From contig USBW01000006.1 of the NCBI GenBank assembly GCA_900553045.1, positions 1 through 13,361 of the forward strand: a DNA stretch of 13,361 bases, given 5' to 3'. Positions 6,212 through 12,652 of the stretch are shown here, in pieces. The notes below the pieces were generated by a model, which was not told the origin of the DNA, did not search any database, and worked only from the letters and a program-made list of their open reading frames with translations. The first letter of the stretch is position 1, and each line of letters opens with the position of its first letter. This DNA is from an uncultured Mycoplasmatota bacterium (GTDB lineage: Bacteria; Bacillota_I; Bacilli_A; RF39; UBA660). Both the position numbers and the translations under genes were made by a program.

Positions 6212-7474
6212 ATGATTAATAAATACAAAGTTAAAAAAATTGGCAATGAAGAGATACTTTATCTCTACTTTGATTTTAATATGGAACTAGCTTCTTTCAA
6301 AAATAACAATAAAAGTTTTTTAGATACTATTAAAGATTTTTTAAAAACTAACAAAATTAAATACTATGGTAAAAAAATTGCTATAGTAGCCTCAGGTGTT
6401 TTACTCTGTACTCTTTGCTTTACTGTCATGCCTAAAAAAATTGACGATATCAATTATACATACGTTGACAATGTTATCTTTGAAGATTTAAAATCTTTTC
6501 CAACTCTTGAAGACAATTCATCTTCTACAGAAGATTTTCAAGAAATGCAAGAACAAGATAAAGTAAACATTGAAAATGACCAAAATACCACTGATAAAAA
6601 TAACGCTAATAAAAATAATTCCAATGATAAACCTTCTAGTAATAGCGATAAGAATTCTAGTAAAAGCGAAAGTGTGGCTCAAGAAGAAAAGGTTACAGTT
6701 TATCGCTCTAATGGGAAAGTAATTACTATCGCCTTAGAGGATTATGTAATTGGCGTAGTAGCAGCTGAAATGCCTGCTTCTTTTAATAGTGAAGCTTTAA
6801 AAGCTCAAGCAGTTCTTGCAAGAACTTATGCTTTAAACTATAAAAAAGAAAATCGTCATCTTACTGATACTACGGCAACTCAAGTTTATAAAGATAACAG
6901 TCAGTTAAAAAAACTTTGGGGTAGTGATTATAATAAATACTACAAAAAAGTTAAAAATGCTGTTTTAGCGACCAAAGGTGTCGTTTTAACTTATAATGGC
7001 GACTACATCGAAGCATTTTATCATTCTACTAGTAATGGCAAGACTGAAGATGCTTTAAATGTCTTTGGAGTCAGTTATCCTTATTTAAAAAGTGTCGATA
7101 GTAGCTGGGATAAAAATGTAAGTAGCTATGAACGAGTAATAACTGAAGAGTTAAGTACTTTAAATAGTATTTTAGGAATCGAACTAACTTCTTCTAATTT
7201 TACAATTACCAAGAATGCTTCAGGACGAGTAGCTACTTTAACAGTTGCTGGTGAAACTTTTACTGGTGTTGAAATAAGAACTCTTTTAGGACTACGTTCT
7301 ACTGATTTTACTCTAGAAGTTTCTAATAATCAAGTTAAGATCACAACTAGAGGCTATGGTCATGGAGTAGGCATGAGTCAGTATGGTGCTAATGAAATGG
7401 CTAAACTTGGCTACAATTATCGTAGTATTTTAAATCATTATTATCAAGATGTCACATTTAAAACAATTAAATAA
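6212..7474 (+). CDS. spoIID: SpoIID/LytB-type peptidoglycan lytic transglycosylase, membrane anchored
   Basis: A 420-aa protein. Residues about 1-53 are charged and presumably cytoplasmic, 56-75 form one transmembrane helix (IAIVASGVLLCTLCFTVMP), and about 105-165 are a low-complexity Asn/Ser/Asp/Lys linker. The rest is a SpoIID domain. It has VVAAEMPASF with the presumed catalytic Glu186 (E88 of B. subtilis SpoIID), the following EALKAQAVLARTYAL helix, FYHSTSNGKTEDA, and the C-terminal GYGHGVGMSQYG (381-392). SpoIID cleaves glycan strands stripped of stem peptides during engulfment; relatives also act in vegetative cells. The ATG at 6212 is preferred over the ATG at 6200 because GAGGG (6202-6206) lies 5 nt before it. 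No other sporulation gene is in view, and the long cytoplasmic N-terminus is more than the short anchor of B. subtilis SpoIID, so the symbol marks the family, not a proven engulfment role. Confidence 0.85.
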   Translation: MINKYKVKKIGNEEILYLYFDFNMELASFKNNNKSFLDTIKDFLKTNKIKYYGKKIAIVASGVLLCTLCFTVMPKKIDDINYTYVDNVIFEDLKSFPTLEDNSSSTEDFQEMQEQDKVNIENDQNTTDKNNANKNNSNDKPSSNSDKNSSKSESVAQEEKVTVYRSNGKVITIALEDYVIGVVAAEMPASFNSEALKAQAVLARTYALNYKKENRHLTDTTATQVYKDNSQLKKLWGSDYNKYYKKVKNAVLATKGVVLTYNGDYIEAFYHSTSNGKTEDALNVFGVSYPYLKSVDSSWDKNVSSYERVITEELSTLNSILGIELTSSNFTITKNASGRVATLTVAGETFTGVEIRTLLGLRSTDFTLEVSNNQVKITTRGYGHGVGMSQYGANEMAKLGYNYRSILNHYYQDVTFKTIK

Positions 7475-7505
7475 TAGTTTTAATTTCTAAGTAGACTGTT
7501 GGAGA

Positions 7506-7535
7506 TTGACAAACTAAGCTTTTCAATATTAAAAT
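7506..7535 (+). promoter_or_regulatory. Probable sigma-A promoter for the 7560-trmL unit
   Basis: A perfect -35 TTGACA (7506-7511) is followed after 18 bp by TAAAAT (7530-7535), one mismatch from TATAAT. A start near 7542 leaves a leader of about 18 nt containing GAGGAAGAGGAG. I see no hairpin terminator between the SpoIID-like gene and this promoter, so read-through is possible. Confidence 0.55.
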
Positions 7536-7559
7536 ATTAAAGCGAGGAAGAGGAGTAAC

Positions 7560-8048
7560 ATGATAGAAGAAATATACTTATTATCCGCGATTGAGACTAT
7601 TATTAATCAAAAGGCGACAACTAATTTAGGAACTTACTCTTTAGAGTATAGCTTAGAGCAAGACAATATTTTTAATCCTTCAAAAGGATTTCAAGATTCA
7701 AGTTTAGTTATTCATACAAGATTTAAAAATAATTTGACTAAGCAAGTAACTGGTGGGATCAGTTTTTCTAAAACTTTAAAAGAAAACAGTGATTTTAGAA
7801 GTGATGATTCTTATAAGATGTTAGAAAACTTATTAGACGGTCCATTGCAAGAACAGTTATCCTTTATTTTAAAAGTTGAAGATCCTTTAACTAAAAATAA
7901 TTATACTGTTAACAATTCTCCTGAATCTAATTATTTCTTTGAAAAGATTAGTGCTATACCTAATCATTTAGAAGTTCAAACTACTTTACTCGCTAAACTT
8001 AAAGAACTTAATACTGATGTACAGATTAAACAAAGGATAAAAAGTTAA
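7560..8048 (+). CDS. Hypothetical soluble protein, 162 aa
   Basis: I do not recognise this protein. It has no signal peptide, no membrane segment and no cysteine. Composition is mixed, with many Asn/Ser/Thr. The middle looks like alternating strands (SLVIHTRFKNNLTKQVTGGISFSK) followed by helix-prone stretches at the end (LEVQTTLLAKLKEL). No catalytic or metal motif stands out. The start is supported by GAGGAAGAGGAG (7544-7555) just before the ATG. It sits 32 nt upstream of trmL with no terminator between them, so the two are probably co-transcribed. That is too common an arrangement to infer a shared function. Confidence 0.7.
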   Translation: MIEEIYLLSAIETIINQKATTNLGTYSLEYSLEQDNIFNPSKGFQDSSLVIHTRFKNNLTKQVTGGISFSKTLKENSDFRSDDSYKMLENLLDGPLQEQLSFILKVEDPLTKNNYTVNNSPESNYFFEKISAIPNHLEVQTTLLAKLKELNTDVQIKQRIKS

Positions 8049-8080
8049 GTCTTTGTTATAATTTAAAGGAGTTGATGTAA

Positions 8081-8587
8081 ATGTTAAATATCGTTTTATA
8101 TGAACCAGAAATACCTACTAATACCGGTAATATTATGCGAACTTGTGTTGCTACTGGAGCTAAATTACATCTTATAGAACCACTTGGTTTTAGACTTGAT
8201 GAGAAAAGTTTAAGAAGAAGTGGTGTTAACTATATTGACAAATTAGATTATCAAGTCTATTTAGACTATGAAGACTTTTTAAGTAAAAATAAGGGTGAGT
8301 TTTATTACTTTACAAGATATGGGAAAAAGCCTCATTCATCTTTTGATTATAGCGATCCTAATAAAAACATTTACTTAATATTTGGAAAAGAGTCAACAGG
8401 TATACCTAAAGAAATTTTAAAAGATCATCTTGATCACTGTTTAAGGATTCCTATGGCTAGTAATGTCAGAGCATTAAACCTTTCTAATTGTGTTGCAATT
8501 GTCACTTATGAAGTCTTAAGACAACAGGATTATCCTAATCTATCAAAAGTAGAAGTACAAAAGGGAGAAAACTATTTGGAAGAATAG
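8081..8587 (+). CDS. trmL: tRNA (cytidine/uridine-2'-O-)-methyltransferase TrmL
   Basis: A 168-aa SPOUT-class (alpha/beta knot) methyltransferase of the TrmL/CspR family. It 2'-O-methylates the wobble nucleotide 34 of certain tRNA-Leu isoacceptors, using SAM, as a cytosolic homodimer. Family motifs are clear: N-terminal EPEIPTNTGNIMRTC, then LIEPLGF, LIFGKESTGIP in the SAM-binding knot, and IPMASNVRALNLSNCVAIVTYE near the C-terminus. Length is normal (about 155-170 aa). AAAGGAG (8065-8071) lies 9 nt before the ATG. It is probably the second gene of a unit with the 7560 gene and ends in a terminator that overlaps its stop codon. Confidence 0.95.
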   Translation: MLNIVLYEPEIPTNTGNIMRTCVATGAKLHLIEPLGFRLDEKSLRRSGVNYIDKLDYQVYLDYEDFLSKNKGEFYYFTRYGKKPHSSFDYSDPNKNIYLIFGKESTGIPKEILKDHLDHCLRIPMASNVRALNLSNCVAIVTYEVLRQQDYPNLSKVEVQKGENYLEE

Positions 8588-8595
8588 TTTTTTTT
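8568..8595 (+). terminator. Rho-independent terminator overlapping trmL stop
   Basis: AAAACTATT (8568-8576) pairs perfectly with AATAGTTTT (8583-8591), with loop TGGAAG, and the T-run goes to 8595. The trmL stop TAG (8585-8587) lies in the 3' arm, so the terminal codons double as terminator. Confidence 0.85.
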
Positions 8596-8640
8596 AATAT
8601 TTTAACTCTTTAATTTTGACATTTTGCCCCAGGTAATTAA

Positions 8641-8669
8641 TTGACATTCTTAGCTCTTTGTTATATATT
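8641..8669 (+). promoter_or_regulatory. Promoter of the surface-protein operon
   Basis: TTGACA (8641-8646), a 17-bp spacer and TATATT (8664-8669); an overlapping TG-T-TATATA (8659-8667) gives an extended -10 alternative. A start near 8676 leaves a leader of about 27 nt before the GTG at 8703. A second TTGACATT (8616-8623) lies exactly 25 bp upstream with no good -10 of its own. The gap 8588-8702 otherwise holds only the trmL terminator. Confidence 0.75.
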
Positions 8670-8702
8670 TAATATAGCATAAGATAATAGGAGTTGATGG
8701 TC

Positions 8703-10961
8703 GTGAATAAGCTTAAAAAGTTACTAAGCGCGATTTTTGTTCTTACGTTTTTCTTTATTTTAGGAGGGGTTAAAGCAGCACCTGCTAGTTACTATTCTCC
8801 TTCTTACTGTCCTTATGTTCTTGCTATTACTGGAGTAGCAGGGACGGATACGCATTTGATCCGTGTTGCTGGTTCAACTGGTAAAATTGCTTATTGTCTG
8901 GATCCTTTAGGCGATGTGCCGTATTTAGGATATCCAGTTATTGATGATGGTGAGGAAGTAGAGATGAATTCGTCCCACCGCTTAAATTATACAGGAGAAC
9001 TAGAACTACCAGGTGTAAGTTACATTATTTACTATGGAGATTCTCCAAAATATATCAGTGATACCAGTGGTGGAAAAACTATAATTTCTTCTAATTTACA
9101 GTGGATGCCATATGCTTGGAGTTACGAAAATTCATCATACAGTATTCCTACTGGTAACAACGTTCCTTATGAAGACGTTAAAAATTATATGATTACTCAA
9201 TATGCTATTTGGTGGTATGAAAACTTTATAGAACCAGGAACTTGGGGTAACACCGGAGGAGGGGCCAATTTTAAAGATTTAGCTTTAAATGGCAATACTA
9301 GTGTTATTACCGATTTACATGTTCGTTATCCTAATAATCAGACAACTGCTGAAGCTACAGCAATCGCAAGAAGGTCAGCCGACCTTGCTTGTAGTGCTTA
9401 TGCTGCTACTAAAGGTATTTATACAGTATCTTCACTGCCAAGTGATTGCCAAAAAGTTTATAACAATGGCCAGGCAATCAGTCCAACTTTGCATGATGTT
9501 ATTGCTAATCATCGCAGTTGGGGTAATTCTTCAATAACGATGACTAATGATATTACTTTTACTTATAGTAACAATGGCTTTATCTCTAATGAAATCAATT
9601 TTGAAACCAATAACATTGTCGGTAACAATGGAGTTAGAATTTTAAATTATACGGATTTACCAGCCGATGTTAAAATTATTTTAAAAACCGGAACTGTTCT
9701 AACTCGTGATGATTTAAGTGATACAGCAGTAACAACAGGCTTTAAAGTTATGTTACCAAAATCAAGCGAAGGTGCTAATATCACCATTACTTTATATGGT
9801 GATGGTAGCAATGATAAAATCAGTTTCTATAGACCTAATGTTGAACCTGCTAATGGCAATGACTTCCAGAGACTATTCGTAACAGATGATATTTATGTCA
9901 GCGCATCTAAAAGTGCTAAAGTACCAGATGCACCAAAAACAGGATCATTAACCGTTAACAAAGTAGATAGTGAAGATAGTAATATCAAATTAAATAATGC
10001 AACTTTCCAATTATATAGTGATAATGCTTGTACAGTCAAAGCTAAAAACGCTTCAGGTACAGAATTAGGACCATATACTACAGAAAATGGTAGTTTTACA
10101 ATTTCTAATCTTTTATATGGCACTTATTATTTAAAAGAATTAGCACCTCCTGAAGGCTATATCTTAACTGATGAGTGTGTACCAGTTAACGTTAATGGCA
10201 ATATCGATTTCTTAAGAACTAATGAGAAAATTGAGATTTTGGTAGTAAAACGCGGTAGTGATAATAGTAATGCCCTAGAGGGCGCTAAGATTTTAGTTTA
10301 TGATGCTGATAATGAAGTTGTCACTACTCTTGTTACTGATGAAAATGGTCAAGCTACTTTGAGTTTAAAAGCAGGAGAGTATACCTTAATTGAACAAGAA
10401 GCTCCTTTAGGATATGTCATCTCTAAAGATGTCATTAAAATAAGAGTCGATGAGCGTGGCAATATCGAGGTTTTAAGTGGTGACGCTATTTTCCAAAATG
10501 ATTCTTTAAATATTTATAATACTCCAACTAGTATTATAATTAGCAAACAGAATATTACTAATAGTGAAGAGTTACCTGGCGCTAAAATTGAAATTAAAGA
10601 TGAAAATGGCGATGTGGTAATTTCCTTTACTTCTGAAGATAAACCAAGACAGTTTTATATTAATCCTGGAATTTATACTTTAACTGAGACAATGGCTCCT
10701 GAAGGTTTCCAACGTCTAGAGACAGTTTTAACTTTCCAAGTTGGCCCTCATGGTGAAATTGAAATTTTAGATACTAATGTCTCTTTAGAAAATTTCGAGA
10801 TCAAAGATGGCGTCTTAATTATTAAAAATCAAGTAGTTGAAGTGCCAGATACTGCTTCTTTCATCTGGGTAGGTGGCATAATCATTGGTGCAGGTCTCAT
10901 CTTAGTGGGCGTATATGTTTTAAGAAGGTATAAAAATGGAAAAGAAAAAGATGAGCGATAA
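8703..10961 (+). CDS. Secreted thioester-domain adhesin with three CnaB/SpaA domains and a VPDTA sorting signal
   Basis: A 752-aa cell-wall-anchored surface protein. A signal peptide (MNKLKKLLSAIF..., cleavage near VKA-AP, 25-26) is followed by a thioester domain: YCLDP gives Cys65 and TQYAIW (165-170) gives Gln166. This pair forms an internal thioester in Gram-positive TED adhesins and lets them bond covalently to host ligands. After a linking domain (about 230-410), three CnaB/SpaA-type beta domains follow (about 414-506, 510-605, 606-710). Each ends in the family motif with its presumed isopeptide Glu: E479 (LKELAPPEGY), E564 (LIEQEAPLGY) and E662 (LTETMAPEGF). The C-terminus is a sorting signal VPDTA (714-718), a hydrophobic helix and RRYKNGKEKDER. 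The GTG at 8703 is chosen because AGGAGTTGATG plus 3 nt precedes it exactly as it precedes the trmL ATG; TTG 8694 and ATG 8697 are too close to AGGAG. It may be a pilin-like or single-chain adhesin; its ligand cannot be told. Confidence 0.9.
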   Translation: MNKLKKLLSAIFVLTFFFILGGVKAAPASYYSPSYCPYVLAITGVAGTDTHLIRVAGSTGKIAYCLDPLGDVPYLGYPVIDDGEEVEMNSSHRLNYTGELELPGVSYIIYYGDSPKYISDTSGGKTIISSNLQWMPYAWSYENSSYSIPTGNNVPYEDVKNYMITQYAIWWYENFIEPGTWGNTGGGANFKDLALNGNTSVITDLHVRYPNNQTTAEATAIARRSADLACSAYAATKGIYTVSSLPSDCQKVYNNGQAISPTLHDVIANHRSWGNSSITMTNDITFTYSNNGFISNEINFETNNIVGNNGVRILNYTDLPADVKIILKTGTVLTRDDLSDTAVTTGFKVMLPKSSEGANITITLYGDGSNDKISFYRPNVEPANGNDFQRLFVTDDIYVSASKSAKVPDAPKTGSLTVNKVDSEDSNIKLNNATFQLYSDNACTVKAKNASGTELGPYTTENGSFTISNLLYGTYYLKELAPPEGYILTDECVPVNVNGNIDFLRTNEKIEILVVKRGSDNSNALEGAKILVYDADNEVVTTLVTDENGQATLSLKAGEYTLIEQEAPLGYVISKDVIKIRVDERGNIEVLSGDAIFQNDSLNIYNTPTSIIISKQNITNSEELPGAKIEIKDENGDVVISFTSEDKPRQFYINPGIYTLTETMAPEGFQRLETVLTFQVGPHGEIEILDTNVSLENFEIKDGVLIIKNQVVEVPDTASFIWVGGIIIGAGLILVGVYVLRRYKNGKEKDER

Positions 10962-11589
10962 AAAAATAGTCATCATAGGAATTTGGTTAATTGTCATAGG
11001 AATTGCCTTTATATCTGGCGACTATTTGATGTCTAAAAAACAAAAGGCCTATGAGACTATTACCTTTGCTCTATCTAATATGCCAAGCGACATTGAACAA
11101 GAGATTCCAGCTCCCGATGAAGATATTACAGATATTGTAACTGAGCCAAGCGAAGATGGCGACAACCAGACGATTATCAATAAAAATTACTATGTCGGTC
11201 GGCTTGAAATTCCAGAGATCAATTTAGTTAAAGGTTTTGCCAGCATGGATTCCCCATATAATAATGTCAATCAGAATGTTACAATCATTGCTCCTTCGGA
11301 TTACCCTGATGTCGATAAAGGTAACTTGATTTTAGCAGCTCACAATGGGAACGGTTGGAACAGCTACTTCCGTTATGTCTATAAACTAGAAGTAGGAGAC
11401 ATGGCGTATGTCTATTATAATAATGTTAAATATAGTTATGAAATAGTAAGTATTTACAAAGTTCCTAAAACAGGAACAGTTAATATTTTTAGAGATTTCA
11501 ATAAGACAACTTTAACTTTAGTAACCTGTACTAAAGGGGATAAGACGACTCAGACAGTCTTAATTGCTGAATTAGTAGAAAAAGAATAG
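10936..11589 (+). CDS. Sortase, probable anchoring enzyme for the upstream surface protein
   Basis: A 217-aa sortase: an N-terminal membrane anchor (about 10-30), an acidic linker (about 50-80), and a sortase beta-barrel beginning at YYVGRLEIPEINL. Catalytic His136 is in ILAAHNGNGW and catalytic Cys198 in TLVTC. In class B sortases the catalytic Arg lies 8 residues after the Cys (for example TCDYEFEDARLVV). At that spacing this protein has Gln206 (TCTKGDKTTQTVLIAEL), and no Arg follows the Cys at all. The ATG overlaps the 3' end of the adhesin gene by 26 nt, with AGAAGG (10923-10928) 7 nt upstream, so the two are coupled and probably enzyme and substrate. It could anchor the VPDTA protein to peptidoglycan or polymerise it into pili. 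Sortase identity is clear; class and catalytic competence are uncertain. Confidence 0.9.
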   Translation: MEKKKMSDKKIVIIGIWLIVIGIAFISGDYLMSKKQKAYETITFALSNMPSDIEQEIPAPDEDITDIVTEPSEDGDNQTIINKNYYVGRLEIPEINLVKGFASMDSPYNNVNQNVTIIAPSDYPDVDKGNLILAAHNGNGWNSYFRYVYKLEVGDMAYVYYNNVKYSYEIVSIYKVPKTGTVNIFRDFNKTTLTLVTCTKGDKTTQTVLIAELVEKE

Positions 11590-11605
11590 AAAGTAGGGTG
11601 ATAAA

Positions 11606-12535
11606 ATGAATGATATGACTTTTTTTGAACGCTTTATAAGAGTTATTAATATTGTCTTATCATCACCATTTTTTATCGCCTTACTAATTATTATTCTTTT
11701 AACAATCGCTTTGTTAGTATTCAATGTCTTAGTTAAAAAGAAATGGTTAAAAATCTTAGTAAGTGTTGTCTACTTAGGTATTACTATTTATATTTTTATA
11801 AGATATTGGGATTCTGCTTTTAGTTTAAGTGATGCTTTAGTAGATAAAATATTTACAGCTTTATATTTTCCTAATTATATTACTTATATCTGTATGCTTA
11901 TAATTTCCGTCATTTTATTTATTATGACGATGATTAATAAGAAGTTAACGAAGTTTGCTAAAATTGGTAATACGTTTTCCTTTTTAGCTATTGGTTTTTT
12001 ATTTATTTTAATTCTAGATACAGTCACTAAGTATGATATTAATGTCTATGATAAAACGGAAGTCTATGCTAGTGACACTCTTTTAGTTTTAATCCAGACT
12101 AGCATGGGAATCTTTGGTATTTGGTGCCTTATTTTATTAGTTGATCTAACTGCTTCAACGATTGTTAAGCACTTAAAGAAAAAAGGTGAGAAGGCACCTA
12201 AAGAAGCTATTCAAGAAGAACTTAGCAATATCAATGTTGATGTTGATAAGAAGATTGTTCCTAATGAACCACTTATAGATCCTGCTATTTCTTCTAAACA
12301 ATCTTTAGTTAATCCATCTTTGCCTAAAGATGACCCTTCACCAGTAGTAGCTTCAACAATTGATAGACCTAAGAAAGAAGCAAAACAAGAGCATGATAAA
12401 GATCTGGATAGCACTATTGTTGACTTTACAGTTTTATCTGATGAAAAATTCTACAAATACTACAAAGCTAAGGAAGAGGAAGATAAGTACGAAGAATATC
12501 AAGAAATTATTGCTCATGATGATAAATTCGACTAA
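11606..12535 (+). CDS. Five-helix membrane protein with long charged cytoplasmic tail, unknown
   Basis: I do not recognise this 309-aa protein. Hydrophobic segments lie at about 22-43, 48-65, 91-110, 119-137 and 159-180. Positive charges after helices 1, 3 and 5 (KKK at 44-46; NKKLTK at 111-116; KHLKKKGEK after 185) place the C-terminus in the cytoplasm. The last ~125 residues form a hydrophilic tail with Pro/Ser-rich repeats of charged residues, ending in a Tyr/Glu/Lys-rich segment (KFYKYYKAKEEEDKYEEYQ). No enzyme motif is visible. AGGGTG (11595-11600) precedes the ATG, and the gap to the sortase gene is 16 nt, so it belongs to the adhesin-sortase operon. A scaffold or accessory factor for surface assembly is possible but is only inferred from position. 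Confidence 0.8.
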   Translation: MNDMTFFERFIRVINIVLSSPFFIALLIIILLTIALLVFNVLVKKKWLKILVSVVYLGITIYIFIRYWDSAFSLSDALVDKIFTALYFPNYITYICMLIISVILFIMTMINKKLTKFAKIGNTFSFLAIGFLFILILDTVTKYDINVYDKTEVYASDTLLVLIQTSMGIFGIWCLILLVDLTASTIVKHLKKKGEKAPKEAIQEELSNINVDVDKKIVPNEPLIDPAISSKQSLVNPSLPKDDPSPVVASTIDRPKKEAKQEHDKDLDSTIVDFTVLSDEKFYKYYKAKEEEDKYEEYQEIIAHDDKFD

Positions 12536-12580
12536 TCTTTTTTCGTATAGAGAGAAATATTACAAAGGGAAATGATAAAA

Positions 12581-12652
12581 ATGGATAGAAACATACAAAA
12601 TCTCTCTTGTAACTATCTAAAGAATTATCATAATAGAAAAAATGAAACTTGA
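12581..12652 (+). CDS. Possible 23-codon leader ORF upstream of the glycosyltransferase
   Basis: ATG at 12581 opens a 23-codon frame (MDRNIQNLSCNYLKNYHNRK...) ending in TGA at 12650-12652. It has a ribosome-binding-like AAAGGGA (12564-12570), 10 nt upstream. Its end overlaps the first 11 bases of the glycosyltransferase gene, whose own ATG (12642) has no visible Shine-Dalgarno. Translation of this frame could bring ribosomes to that start by coupling. The peptide shows no recognisable domain and may be non-functional. Confidence 0.35.
   Translation: MDRNIQNLSCNYLKNYHNRKNET

Noticed and set aside
8057..8062. TGT-TATAAT just upstream of trmL
   Set aside because: A good extended -10 by sequence, but transcription would begin within the AAAGGAG ribosome binding site. 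No -35 is visible, and co-transcription with the 7560 gene is simpler.
9937..9947. PKTG within the adhesin (411-414) as a possible internal sorting or pilin motif
   Set aside because: It sits at the start of the first CnaB-type domain, as is common in such proteins, and is not followed by a membrane helix.
12549..12608. AGAGAGA and TCTCTCT flanking the 23-codon ORF start
   Set aside because: Short complementary arms about 40 nt apart without further pairing; too weak to call a regulatory hairpin.
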